Assembly: GCA_050084515.1 (NCBI GenBank) | Contig: CM114275.1 | Coordinates: 434,001-498,000 of the forward strand | Length of the DNA stretch: 64,000 nucleotides | Direction: 5' to 3' | From: Blasia pusilla | Taxonomy: Eukaryota > Marchantiophyta > Marchantiopsida > Blasiales | Shown: piece by piece, positions 32,372 to 45,487 of the stretch | Layout: every line of letters begins with the position of its first letter | Position numbering within the stretch: the stretch's first letter is position 1 | Program-made: the position numbers and the translations under genes | The notes under the pieces: generated by a model | Databases searched by the model: none | Told to the model about the DNA's origin: nothing | The model's input: only the letters and a program-made list of their open reading frames with translations

Positions 32372-35300
32372 ATGCTCCATCTCATTTGGGGCTCACAATC
32401 GTTTCGTGCTCCTGTGACCTGGTCGTGTGCACCGAGCCGTTCCTGGAAGCAAATCCCGTCCCGAATTTTGCCCGGATTGGTCCTTCTGCATCTCTCTGCT
32501 TCCGAGATGAGAGCGCATGGAGATTCGGCAGGCTTTTGTGGATCTGCAGACATTCCAGATCAGAAGTCTAGTTATGAATGGAACCCCAACTCTGGAGATG
32601 AGCATCCGGAGCAGCAGCAGAGAGGCGAACAGGTAATTCGTTGGGAATACAGGCGCAAGGATAGGAGTGGGTTCGGTGGTTCAGGGCTCGAAAATCACCG
32701 GAATGGTCACATCGTTGAAGGCGGTAGTGGCAGTAGTGGCGTTCGAGGTGACAGGGGAGGGAATTTTGGAAGGTACAGAGGCGGAGATGCGAAGCAGCAG
32801 AGGACAGCAGCGGTGGAGGGGCGTCACAGAGATGGCAGATCTAGAACTGAGGAGCATAGGTATTGGTGCAGCGCTGAGAAAGAACTGCCCACTCCTCATG
32901 GTAAAATTCGCCATGGTGGAAATGCTCATATTCTTGTCTGTGTCAAAATGCCGCGGATATGTGGAGATGAACGCAGTTAAGCTAGGCCTTGTAATGTAGT
33001 CAGGGTGCAAGCTGCCTTGAATGCAATTGTAGCTGATCTTCTCTTACATTACTTGTCAGATAAATTTGTACTGCTGTCCTATAACATCTTGGCGGACAAG
33101 AATGCCTCAGATCATTATCATGATTTGTATCACCACATTCCCTGGAGACTGATGAGTTGGGATCGGCGGAGAACCAAACTCGTGCAAGAGCTTGGCCTCT
33201 GGTCTCCAGACATCATGTGTTTACAGGTGCGGTCCAAGATTATATTTCCGAGTAACTATGGACCATGAGGTTGACATGTCTATTGAATTGCTAACTTCCT
33301 TTAAAGACCATTCTGTATTGCGCTCGACAAAATAATGCATAATTTGACTACTTCGAATTGTTAGACTGCCCTCTTTGTTCAAACACAGTGTTGTCCGGTG
33401 AGAGAGTGACATGGTCATGATCTGCACCCACAATGATGAATAGAGAATGTGGAAATATTGTAGGAGGTGGACCAATTCGAAGAGCTACGAGAAGAATTCC
33501 GGAGGAGAGGTTATCAGAGTACCTATAAGGTGAGAGCACCCATAATGTTTGTGTTCTTAATTCTTGTGCTAGAATGATCCAATGATCGGTGCCAGTAATG
33601 AGCCTGTGAGGCATCTGGATGTTCATTCTAACTAGAAGGATCACTGGGTATTTGACCTCCTACATGTTCAGGCATTATTGAAGTATGTGTCATAGGGTAG
33701 CACTCTATGGACTTGAAGCAGATTGTGAAATATACTTACCCATATTCCGGCAAATGTGAGACAGGAATCTGCCATAAACTGTGACAAATTCTTTTAGGCA
33801 TTTTGTAACATTTCCACATGCTTTTGTGCCCCTTGTCAACTCTTTTCTTTCAGCTGCTGCAACAAGTCAGGGGAAAGACTAATTTACACGTGAGTGTCTC
33901 TCGCCCTGAAAACAATCACCCAGTAGGTTTTCTGACTGTGCAGGGCCGCACAGGAGGAGCAGTCGATGGATGTGCCATGTTTTGGAGAACTTCTAGGTAA
34001 AGTGCGAGCCTATGTTCAGGAAAGAAGGTGAAGTCTGGATTTACATTTACTTAGGTCAGTCACATGAGGACTTGGTGAAAGATGAATATTAGATATGCTT
34101 ACAAAGCATCATGATGCTTAAGATCCCTAACAAGATTATCAATCAGAGATTGCTTGTCACTTTCTTTGCAGATTCAGGTTGCTGCAAGAAGAGAGTATAC
34201 AGTTCAATGAGCTCAATCTTAAGGACAATGTGGCACAGCTTTGTGTCCTAGAGGTTCTCTAACTTCACCTTTCAAGAATCTTGCAACCAAAGATTCATTG
34301 GGCTGTAAATTGTGATGATGTGTTCTGCTTTCATAAAACTATTTACTCTTGTTGTTATGAAGTCAACCCTCCCATGTAGTGCTTTCGTGACCAAGCTGCA
34401 AACTTATCTCTCTTTTCATTTTCCTGATGCTTTTTGGGAACTTGTATCTGATTCCTAGCATCTACATCTCACTATACCATCAACAGTACCACATTATTTA
34501 ACTCTGATCCTTAGCATTGCGATGGTGATTTCTGCCTTTGCAGAGTATCAAGGCAGGAGCAGAAGTACCCACAGATGCTGAAGCCAATTTACTTAAATCA
34601 GGGTACTACTATTAATTTCCCGACAGCATTGGAAGCAATGTCATCAATCTTACAGACAGATCTGTGTGGAAATGGTGAAAATCATAAGTCATACTACAAA
34701 ATGCCTCATGCCTAACGAGTTTTCTTCTTCTTACTATGGTTTCTCTGCCTTGATAGACCGGAGATGCACAAAGCCACACATGTTCCAATTGCTTTTCTTT
34801 AAATTTGATGAATGACATATGTGGGAATGGATTGCAGGAAGCCAGCGAATGTTATTATCGTGGGTAACATTCACGTGTTGTTTAACCCAAAGCGAGGTGA
34901 CATCAAGCTAGGCCAGGTATGTGCTGTTAGTCTAATGTGAAGTAGACTCAACAGTGGTTTGATCCCGTAGAGTTCTTTTCTTGTGTTGGGTGGACGCTGA
35001 TAGCTGCCCTGCAGGTGCGTGTACTCTTAGAGTCGGCCTGCACACTTTCTGAGAAGTGGAAGGGAGCCCCAGTTGTTATTGGTGGCGATTTTAACAGTAC
35101 TCCAACGGTAATTACTCTCGTGCAAACGCTCACTAGTTATTGTCTTTGTTCCAGTTTTTGTGTAGCAACATCATAAGTTGTTCAAATGTTGCTTCCATGT
35201 TGTCAGCTGTCAAGTGTCAGAGTTCTCGAAGGGTGGGTAAGAGTCTGAACCATTTGTGACTGCACACTTTTCTTAATTTGCAGTAGACAGGGGAAGCATG

Positions 35301-37475
35301 TGGGTTTTCTGGAAGGGTTTTACTATGTTCTAGTCTCTTCAACTTAATGTGGGGTTTCATTGACCACTTGACTGGATCTGCAGAGTGCTCTCTATCAATA
35401 TCTGGCCACTTCTGAGGTGAGATCCAACATGCTTTGTAAAAGTTCTAATTTGTGGTTGAACTCAAAACATTTGGTGGAATTGTAAATTTGCTAAGGCTGG
35501 TGACAGTCAACCGTTCAACAGAAGTGATCCTGTGAGAATTGTGCCCATGGATTTTCAGCCTGCTCATGGTTCAAAATGAACATAGAGTAGTTTTGAAAGT
35601 CGTCTGTAACTATCAAACAAAAGCTGTCGTGTTTATGGGTTATTAGAACTTGCCCAGAGTGATTATGCAGGATCCCTGCTCCTTCCCTCATAACGGCTTC
35701 AACGTTACACAACTGGTGCTTCCTTGGAGTCTGTCCCAGCTACAGAGCTATTCTGAGCAAAAACATTTGGGCGTTGTTGTTCTGCAGTTGGATATATCTT
35801 GCTTAAACAGGCAGAAACTCTCTGGACAAATTGACGCAGAGGAGAGCAATCCTTGGAAGTCACCAACTTGGCAGGGCTCCTTCCATGAAAAGTAAAGAGC
35901 CTTTTGAAGAATTTAGTTCATCGTCGTGTGTTAGTTTGTTTCGTATTTGCATGTAGGTGTGCATTGCAGTCTTCCATTTACCTGTCCGCAGTCAAGAGCT
36001 CGATCAACATTGTCTAAACTGTCTTCGCTAGTTAATTGTCAGATTATTCACACTTCAATTTTGCTAGTCCCAGAGTGCTGCAGAGTACCTTGGTGTATGT
36101 TGATCTATCCTGTGAAATAGAAGTCTTTGTTACAGCTTTTCTAAATGACCATAAGTGCATTCCTCAGGTCTCCTAAGGCAATGTGGACAAGTGAGGACCA
36201 CCAAACTGTCGATGCAAGTTCAACACAACCAGAGGGTTTAACTATGGAAACGAGCACAACAGAAGCAGAGATGGATACAAGTACTAGCCACTTAGACTCC
36301 ACATCCACAAGTATCATTGAAGTACCTGCATACAATGGCCCTTTTTCCCCTGAAGCATTGCGTGCAGAATCAAGTGATGGATCAGAGTCTCAAAACAAGT
36401 CTGTCAAAAGATGGCATTGGACAGCAGAGGAAATGATGTCGGCTACTGGTACCTTGGAATGTTCAACAGTACACCATAGGATGAAATTGCGCAGTGCCTA
36501 CTCAGAAATCAAGGTCTCAATCCCAGATATGAGCATATCTACGATTGGAAGATATGTAGATTGTTTTCCATTCCCTGATTTTCGTTTCTTCCATCATCAC
36601 CTTGTTTTAGTTTGGACATTGCTTGCTTTTAAACATGAGACTTGGCCACTTGCAGGGTGAACCTGGCTGTAGAGATCCACAGGGCGAGCCTCTGGTGACC
36701 ACTTTCCATAAGAAGTTCATGGGCACTGTGGACTACATATGGTAGATATCGTTGCAACATCTGAATGAACTTATGTCACCTGTATTGATATTGCAGAGTA
36801 GTATGTTTGCTATCCAATTTTCAGAGGGAGTTATGCCTGGGCGATGGGCTCGATGCACATTTTGATGTTCGGTTCCTGCCAAATTCAACCATTGAGGGCA
36901 ATTCTCACCACACTTTGTCATGCAATTGGCAATCTTCGTTTCTCTTTTATTCTGGAACAGGCATACCGAAGGGCTTGACACAGTGAGGGTACTCGACACA
37001 TTACCGGTGCGTGTATTGCAGCGCAGTCAAGGGCTCCCATCACAGGTACAGACTCGTTTCCTTCAGCTGCTTTGTTTTGCACGGATTTCAAATCATTGTT
37101 GAAGAGGTCTACGTTCTTTCTTTTTTGGTTCTCTTCATTTTTGGGTAGTAGTAATGTCCCCAGCTTGTCAGTAGTTTCAAAGGATATTGTCCTTGTTCTC
37201 ATATGGCTCAAGGAGTGTTTTCAGCTGGATTCAACTTGACATGAGATACTGTACTAGCACCAGTGTCATGAAATTTTCAGGATTTGCAGCTTATCAAGAT
37301 TCTCGATGTGCAATGTTCTTACAAACGCTTGCAGATAAGTTTTCAATCACTGGTTTCTAGCCAGTCTTAGAGGTGGATGTTTCTGTACTGGTGAGTGCAG
37401 AAGTGGGGAAGTGATCATTTGGCGCTAGCTTGTGAGTTTGCCTTTCTTCCACGTTTTGTATCCCAAGAATCGTAA
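32372..37475 (+). CDS. CCR4-family endonuclease/exonuclease/phosphatase nuclease (CCR4 homolog 6-like)
   Basis: Fourteen exons join in phase to about 618 residues: 32372-32900, 33060-33226, 33464-33529, 33944-33996, 34172-34253, 34544-34602, 34838-34916, 35015-35107, 35384-35416, 35788-35891, 36168-36513, 36656-36741, 36961-37045, 37401-37475. All introns I placed have GT-AG ends. The N-terminal part is Arg/Gly-rich. The nuclease domain starts at FVLLSYNILAD and holds the family's catalytic blocks: LWSPDIMCLQEVDQF (Glu), VDGCAMFWR, NIHVLFNPKRGDIKLGQVR (His), IGGDFNSTPTSALYQYL (Asp/Asn), GTVDYIW and WGSDHLAL (Asp-His). A Ser/Thr-rich insert encoded by exon 11 lies between the GDFN and DYIW blocks, as in plant CCR4-6 types. 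Enzymes of this group shorten poly(A) tails or process RNA 3' ends, with Mg2+. All catalytic residues are present, so it looks functional. The start is uncertain: ATG 32372 is used, and an in-frame ATG near 32507 is an alternative. Confidence 0.92.
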
Positions 37476-40400
37476 GACAGTTCAGGACTTGTATATATGC
37501 TCCGGACTTTGACGATTTGTCGGGAAACTACAGAATGCTAACCCTTTTCTAAGGGATCCAAGACCCCAACATGGTCTGGTTTTTCGTGGTCATACACTTC
37601 ATCCAACAGTGATGCATCGAACTAGAGTGTTTGACCCCAGTGTGGTGCACATGATTGTGCTCTTGAGCTAGTCAATCAATGCACCTTGCTCAACAAGAAC
37701 ACTATCTCACAGAAGATATTGAGAGTGGTGTTGGTCCATTGGGCCTTCATGAATTTGATCCTTTTCATCCATGCCTCTGCCTACATTATCAAGGCTTGCC
37801 AGCCTTTTTATGAGTTGTGTTTATTGTATTTGGAACATCTCCATGCGAATAACGATATGCATACACAATCAAAATTGCATATAGGCTTACTTCGGAGAAC
37901 AACTCCGAGTTGCTGGAAGAAAGGGGAAGGGTTTCATGAGTAAAGATAAGGAAGGAACACACAATGTGGATGGGGAGAGTTGAATTAAAGTTCACCATCA
38001 TAAGGTACATGGATGAAGTTTTGGGTGATAACTGCAAGAATCCTCTCCATCAAAGTTTAGTCATTCATACACTCTAGAAGTGGAATACCAGATTGACACT
38101 CTACTAGAATCCCCCATAGAAGCGTTTTGTCCTAGTGGCCTTGATTTGAGACTCCCAAACCCTCGTTGTCTTTACTCTTTTATGCATGAGTTTGATCTTT
38201 GGGTTTTGACTCATAGAAGCGACGTAGGTGGCCTGGCCATGTGCAATCCCTTCATCGAGTCCCCATTCCATCCAACATCAATCAATGGATGCCTCTCGGC
38301 AAGCCTTGAAGTTTGAGTCCCTTTTGTTGCTTCTTTCCGAGGCACGAGAACTTGGATGCCCCATGCAAAGTCCATCATTGTCTCTCAACGAGGGTTTGGG
38401 AGTCTCAAATCAAGGCCACTGGACAACGAGGGTTTGGGACTCTCAAATCAAGGCCACTGGACAACGAGGGAAAACTTCATGTCATTTTCCCACATGACTT
38501 TCACCTATGGAAATCCTCCTTGTGGCACATAAGTTTGTTTCATCTCAAGTCTCCCACTATCCTTCTATTATGGAATGTTTTCGGTGTGATTTTCACCTCT
38601 GAAAATCCTTCTTGTGGCCCACGATGCTTGCTTTATCTCAACCCTTCCATTCCTGAAGGTCATTCCATCATGGAAGGTCACCATGCGACTTCTTATGTTT
38701 CTTAAGTTTTTTGGGGAAAGCTTGCATGATCATTGATACATTTCTTATGTCTCATAACAAATGTTTTGTCGCAAGTGCTCGAGCCCCCCATTATGGGTTC
38801 TATCTTCCAAGGTTCCCACACACTTTTCACCCTTCAAGATCCTCCTAGTGACTCCCATCGAGTACTTTCATGGCAACCCCTCATGCCCTGAATGGTTGTT
38901 CCTCACCTCACAACCTAAAACCAAGGTTACATGCAAGAGCCAAAGGTCGGATAGAATTGTCATCTATATTATTATTGTCGAGTGCCTTCTTGATTTGCAA
39001 CCGCCTCTTTGCTTGACATGTGGCAATCGGGCAACAAGAAAATGTTTCCTCCTCTACAACAAGAAAAAGATACTACCACCTTCACTCTCGTGCATGGCAT
39101 GTGCTGCCTACTAGTGAAGTTTGGTAACAAAGTTGAGCGCTAATAAGTGGGTTGGCATCAAGTAGATTTCCCAAAACCTAGCTGGGAATTTTTATAGGTA
39201 AGCATAAGGTTGGGAAGGTAGAAGAGATAGTTTTAATCATTGACCTAGAGGGGAACAACTCAACCACTCATATCCCTCTGAGAGGATAATTACGGCCTCT
39301 ACTAGTGCTCGTCAATTTTTTTTTTCTGACCATCTAGACTATCCACGTGTCCAATGCACGTAAATGTTAATTATTCTCTTCTTCACCCGGATAGACCGCA
39401 CGCTGATTTTGAACATAGAGGATAATAGAAGGCATGGGGGATACTTTTGAAGGGAGATGTTTTTTTAAAAGGTGGGCCGAGAGATATTTGTTGCAAGAAA
39501 AGGACCGGAAATTTTATTTTAAAGAAACCCCCCAAATGCTCTTTTAACTCATCAGCTACTTCAGTAGATGACCAACTGAAAGTAAACCATCCGAACTTTG
39601 AACGGAAGAAGAGAAACCGCGGGACCGTGATGTTGGAGGACCCTAAACCAGGACCAACGTGTAACGGGAGAGGTAGCTTTCTGCGTCAGGACTTGTCCCA
39701 ATCCAGAGGTCCGTATGTTGTACCGATGCGAAGTCGTTTCCTTTCCCTCGAACGTGACATGTAGCCTGGTGGGGTCCATCAACATGCATGCACGACCACG
39801 ACGTGTACTGAAATGTGGGTCCCCCGAGAGGTGGGCAGGTCCGTGAATGGATTTCGTGACGATATTTTTGTCGCGATTTTCTTTTTGGGACGGGAATAGA
39901 GTTTTCACGACGGCGCTTTCTTTCTGCCATCACTTTTAGGGTTCGCAATTCTTGGACAAAAATTCCACGGTAGATGGGTGGGTCCCACAGATAAATTCTC
40001 GAGTTTTTATCTAGTTTATTTAAAAGTTGAATGTACCTACACCACTCTACGCCATTGTAATCCCGACTCCGATATTTAAAGCGATATTTAAGTCCTTATT
40101 TGAGTAATTGATTTAGGATGAATTGTGGTAACCTATATTTACGGCTTGTCTTAGCATGTCTTGGAGTGATAAAATCCACTTTAGTGCAATAACAAACTTT
40201 GAGTGGTCCCATTCTAACCAAGTGTCTTTTTCCTTTTATTCATTAAGAATTATTTTTTTTCGTGGTGAAACAAACTTCTTATTTTTGTGCGAAGACTATG
40301 ATAAAAAGTAAAAGAAAATGAAGACAAGACTAGCCAAAAGGAAAATTGGATAATATGGAGGAAGTGTGGAGATAATATTTGTGACCCAATCTAGAGAGAG

Positions 40401-43400
40401 CGAGAGAGTGTGTGTGTAACAATCTAACCACCCTTTTAGCCTCACTAATTTGCAATCAATATATAAGTCATATGTATCTTATGCATTTTCCACCTTCCCC
40501 AAAGCTAGAGGAAGCATGGAGAGGACACGGCACCATCAACAACCAACTAGTTGATGCCTGTGCCATGCAACCCTTAGATGTTATGGGTAATTTGAATTAC
40601 CAGTGGTTGTCCTAAAACCTGTGACCCAAAAACTTAACCATCCCTCGAGTGACCCTCATGACACAAGTCAAAACGGTGTTGGTTGAGGGCACTAGGTGTT
40701 AGAAGGAGAGGTGTTTCAAAAATCAAAAGGCCACTCTCCTATAATAAGATAGATTATAAATTCTCAATGTGTTGCATTAAAATTTTTGGATTTCAAGAGA
40801 TATGGAAAATATTTCATTTCTTGCCAAAGTTTTTAGAGTTTTCTTCCTTCTTTTTTGGAAAATTTCCTTATCAACATTTATTTTTCTATCCATTTTCAAT
40901 CATTGAGAAAAAAATCTTCCCTTTTTTGAATTCAAAATTTCCCTCTCAAACTTTTTTGTGCATCACACGACCAATGCAAAGTAGTTCACAATAATTGAAA
41001 ATTATGAAATGATGTGGCCTTACTATTTAAGTAGTTTGCCAACATATTCCGCAACCAATATACCATTCAGAGATATATCTCCTTATAAAATAAACTTGTG
41101 CACAATAAGTTTAGCACTAGTTGGGGTTGTAATGAGTAAAATAAAATATAGTAACAAATACAAAACGCTTCTTTCCTAGATTAAAAAAAAGAAAGAGAAA
41201 ATTGTGATTTCTATTTCAATTTTAAAAAAAATTAATTCGTAAGAAATGAAAAAGGTCAAATTTTTGGTATCTTGAGTGTTACACATATGACATATGAGGG
41301 TAATTCAAAACTTTTTAAGGGTGGTACATATAGCCAATGCTTACATACAATTTTTCTAACCTATGGTAACATGTTGTTATCTTGTTTCCAAACCAACAAG
41401 TTTCAAATTTAAGATATGAATATACAAATACTAAATTTCAAAAATGTTTAATTTTCATTCACAAAATTGGTGACAAGAGGGAAATTCATCAAACCAATCA
41501 TAATTGCAAAATCTGTATTTATAAAATTTATGTGCTTGACGATGTATTTTATATGGTTTTCATATGGAACAATAATAGAAATGTTTCTATTCAAAATATT
41601 CATTTTCTATCATGCAAATTATACTCTATCGATTATTCTCTTGTGCACATTTCTCTTTCATAACACAAGGAATAAAAATAGAAATATTCATAATATGGAA
41701 ATTGATAAGAGTGTAGTTTGGATAATGAAAAATTAAGAGGGTCAATATAATAGCACAAACAAACATGTTACAATGGAGAAACAATGTGGCAAAAGAATGC
41801 ATGTGGACATGCATAACGCACCAAAAAATTGAAAGGCACGACATCATGGAAACAAAGATCTAATTCAAAACACATAAAAGGATGAAGTATATATGAGTAA
41901 CATGCGGAATATATATGATTGGAACATAGAACAAACACACATGATTAGTGTAATGAACTTTGATGCAATTTGAAATCTCCAAACATTTCATATATTTCCA
42001 ACAATAAATTAATTCAGATTTTTTTCAAAGTCACTTGTAACTTTGTACGTTGTTGGCTCTTTGAATCATTCCTCTCGTAATTTTCTTTCGTTCTCCCATG
42101 TTCTTTCATTAAAAAAATTGAAACTTCCTTGATCTAGAAGAAATGGTTTAAGAATGTATGGAAGTGGAGGGAAGGGAAATGACAAATCAAAAGTGAAATT
42201 TTGAACTCTTAGATACGCCCGGACGAGTATTGGACACCTTCATAGTTTTCTAAACATTAATGAATTAAATTTATTTCCAAAAATAAAGAGTCCAACTTGT
42301 AGACACATGAATACTTTCAAATTTTGTGTATAAATAAATTACTTTGAAAGGAATTTCATCAAATAATGAACATAACCAAAGAAAATAGACATGACCATTA
42401 TAAGACAAAACAACGTTACATATTCAAAAAACGAAAATCGTCGAAAAAGTGCGTATAAATAAGAAAATATAAAACCAGAATAAAAAAATTTAAGCGAAAA
42501 GGCCAAAAATGGATAAATACCATCATGTTCCGGGTCCAGAGGCTTTACAGAAACCAATGGATCCCAGCCAATATCTCTCAGAAAAAACCAATGGATCCAC
42601 GTAGAACAGAAGAGATATGGACCAAAGGGACGAGACCTTGAGGGGCCCACATAGGGTAACAGGAAATTATTTATGGAGATTCCGTTAAGCTACCTCTAAG
42701 ATACTACCTACTACTCCTCTGCGGCAGCGCTACACCTTAGCAAGACAGAGGAGTCCTAGTTAAAGTACGCCGTCGCATCTCGCTGGCAAACGTGCCGCTC
42801 ACTCCACTTCACTCCGCTGACCGGAGTTGTGCCATGGCGCTAGATCCGGCCATCCGTCAGTCCGGGTCCGTGCGACACCATCGTTCTCTCTTTACGGGAT
42901 GATTTGGGAGGAGGTGATGGGGCGTGTCAAATCCCGTTCTTAGTTTCTATGAACTTTTATGAGTTTTGGCTGTACACATAATGGCTATTCCAAGGTCTAA
43001 AACTATGTTTCCCCTAGCCCTCAAGATTCATCTCCTTGTGCATAAGTTTGTACATCTTTTAATCATATATTAAGCGCGTTAGCTCATGTCATATTTGTCC
43101 ATGAAACCGGTTCATGTCGGGTTTTCTTGTAATTTTGACTTATACTAAGTAGAAAACAAGAATGGGCAAGATTTTAATAAAATTGCTTTTATTTATTTAT
43201 AATTTTTAATAAATAATATAATATAATTAACTCAAATTCAAACATCTTCCCCATGAAATCTTATAGGGTCTCAAGGTTCAAATTTTAAATAATATAATTT
43301 TCATTAATATAATAATTCATTCAATAAAATTATATTACTTATAGGGTATATAAGTAATTTTAAAAACGAAAATTTGCGACGATTTTCATTTTTTGAATAT

Positions 43401-43640
43401 GGTATACCTTTTATTCATTCAATAAAATTATATACAATATACCCTTCAAGGTTCAAATTTTAAATTACCAAATGAGAAAATTAAATTACTTATAGAGAAT
43501 TTCTATTCTCTTTTCTCATTTGGTAATTTAAAATTCCTTTTTCAAGGTTCATAGCAACAAATTATGATAAAAAATAATTTAAAGTTTAGTTTTGAGGCAA
43601 AATTAAATTTCCTTTTGGGAAAAGATGAAAAGGATAATAG
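37476..43640. other. AT-rich intergenic DNA without a supported gene
   Basis: No ORF of recognisable family. Contains a 38-bp tandem unit (tctcaaatcaaggccactgg, 38403 and 38441) and a low-copy dispersed word at about 38945-39010 (tctatattattattg then gccttcttgatttgca) that recurs in altered form at about 45722-45780. From 40700 the DNA is strongly AT-rich. The tract near 42720-42900 is locally GC-richer without coding signs. Confidence 0.5.
38388..38470. repeat. 38-bp tandem repeat, about two copies
   Basis: The unit tctcaaatcaaggccactgg with acaacgagggtttggga occurs at 38403 and 38441, and the end of a third unit (acgagggtttggga) precedes it at about 38389. Confidence 0.8.
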
Positions 43641-43775
43641 GACACTAATGGGAAAATAATAATTCTTAAAAATAATGGAAGACATTTTGTTTCTATACTA
43701 TTTTTAATTTTCAAGTTAGATTGAGAGAGAGGGAAAAAAAGTAAGTGATTTTCTTTTATTTATTGAAGGATGAGG
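43641..43775 (+). repeat. Left copy of a ~134-bp direct duplication flanking the rDNA insert
   Basis: Starts gacactaatgggaaaataat and ends tttatttattgaaggatgagg. It is identical by eye to 45355-45487 apart from one base in an A-run (7 A versus 6 A). Confidence 0.93.
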
Positions 43776-43952
43776 CGAGGACGCGGAGTCGACGATGTTA
43801 CTTTGAAAAAATTAGAGTGCTCAAAGCAAGCCTATGCTCTGAATACATTAGCATGGAATAACGCGATAGGACTCTGGTCCTATTCTGTCGATCTTCGGGA
43901 CCGGAGTAATGATTAATAGGGACATTTGGGGGCATTCGTATTTCATTGTCAG

Positions 43953-43984
<32 letters not shown>

Positions 43985-44044
43985 TTCTGCGAAAGCATTT
44001 GCCAAGGATGTTTATGGTTGAGACTAGGACGATATCTGATCTGA

Positions 44045-44113
<69 letters not shown>

Positions 44114-44153
44114 TAGGGATTGGCGGATGTTAATTTGATGACTCCGCCCAAAG

Positions 44154-44249
<96 letters not shown>

Positions 44250-44597
44250 TGCGGCTTAATTTGACTCAACACGGGAAACTTACCAGGTCTAGACATAGTA
44301 AGGATTGACATGATTGAGAGCTCTTTCTTGATTCTATGGGTGGTGGTGCATGGCGTTCTTAGTTGATGGAGTGATTTGTCGGTTAATTCCGTTAATCTAA
44401 CGAGACCTCACCTGCTAACTAGTTACACGAAGAATCTTCTTTGTGGCCAACTTCTTAGAGGGACTATTGGCATCTAGCCAATGGAAGTTTGAGGCAATAA
44501 CAGTCTGTGATGCCCTTAGATGTTATGGGCACGACGCGCGCTACAATCGATGAATTCGACGAGTTTATAACCTGGGCCGAGGAGGTGCGGGTAATCT

Positions 44598-44636
<39 letters not shown>

Positions 44637-44696
44637 ATTGATCTTCAACGAGGAATTCTAGTAAGTGCAAGTCATCACTTGCGTTGACTACGCCCC

Positions 44697-44749
<53 letters not shown>

Positions 44750-44871
44750 TTTGGATCGCGGCGACGCGCGGTCCGCCGCCGTGACGTTGTGAGAAGTTCA
44801 TTAAACCTTATCATTTAGAGGAAGGAGAAGTTGTAACAAGGTTTCCGTAGGTGAACTGCGGAAGGATCATT
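43776..44871 (+). rRNA. 18S rRNA fragment (3' part), degenerate
   Basis: From gttactttgaaaaaattagag (43797) to the 18S end gcggaaggatcatt (44871), the sequence follows the 3' two-thirds of plant 18S rRNA. It includes gtgaaattcttggatttatg, aaaggaattgacggaagggc, ttgtacacaccgcccgtcgc and gtaacaaggtttccgtaggt. The 5' ~700-800 bases are missing. Many small deletions and substitutions (for example gtgaactgcgg for gtgaacctgcgg, and one G lost in acacgggaaactt) show a pseudogene. An inverted 28-bp filler replaces part of the sequence after 44013. It is a stray rDNA piece, not part of an active array. Confidence 0.93.
44014..44100. repeat. 28-bp inverted repeat inside the 18S fragment
   Basis: The left arm 44014-44041 (atggttgagactaggacgat...) is the reverse complement, with one mismatch, of the right arm 44073-44100, which is the normal 18S sequence. 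The left arm replaces about 10 bases expected there in plant 18S, so it is a templated inverted filler copied from the neighbouring site. Confidence 0.85.
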
Positions 44872-45354
44872 GCACACACAATGCAGCAAACCCCGAAAAT
44901 TTTCTATGTCCCGAGGGATCGTGACCCGAGGTGCGATTGCCGGCGGGTCGCTGAGCGGCCTAGACTTGACCCCCGTCTCCTTAGAGTGGGCGGGGGGGCG
45001 CGTCCGGACGCCTTGACGCTTGCTCGTGTTGAGCGCGCGACCGCTGGCGGGCGTCCCCACGGCGCGACCCTGGCTCCCGCCCCTCGGCCGAGGCGGCCTC
45101 GAACCCCCTCCCGCGCCGCACGGGGGCGGGGAGGCGGCCGTCGCGGGCGGAGGGCGAGGGGCGGGCGTCCCCTCCCCGTCGGGTTCCCCTGGCCTACGGC
45201 CGCCCCCACACGGGGGCGTGCGGGCCGGCGGGATCCCGCGGGGCCGACTCCCATGTCTCTCACCCGAGGAACACCTGGACGATTTTGGAACAGCGGCGTG
45301 GCCTGAGAAGTTTCTTCTGCGCTGGGCGGGGTGGGTGGTCTTCGTGGCTAATAT
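44872..45354 (+). other. ITS1 fragment, GC-rich, truncated before 5.8S
   Basis: Follows the 18S end directly. It contains cgagggatcgtgacccgagg and very GC-rich tracts (ccctcggccgaggcggcc and similar), as plant ITS1 does. The 5.8S start is not found. The insert ends near 45354, where the duplicated flanking repeat begins. Overlapping Arg/Pro/Gly-rich ORFs on both strands are composition artefacts. Confidence 0.8.
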
Positions 45355-45487
45355 GACACTAATGGGAAAATAATAATTCTTAAAAATAATGGAAGACATT
45401 TTGTTTCTATACTATTTTTAATTTTCAAGTTAGATTGAGAGAGAGGGAAAAAAGTAAGTGATTTTCTTTTATTTATTGAAGGATGAG
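45355..45487 (+). repeat. Right copy of the ~134-bp direct duplication
   Basis: Matches 43641-43775. To its right the host repeat goes on (attggaaaagggatac), as in the related copy near 2345, so the pre-insertion site can be read directly. Confidence 0.93.

Noticed and set aside
32681-33010. Minus-strand ORF of 109 codons
   Set aside because: Shadow of exon 1 of the CCR4-type gene.
44815-45399. Long overlapping ORFs on both strands across the ITS1 region
   Set aside because: GC-rich spacer of rDNA gives stop-free frames; the Arg/Pro/Gly-rich products have no domain and the DNA is clearly 18S-ITS1.
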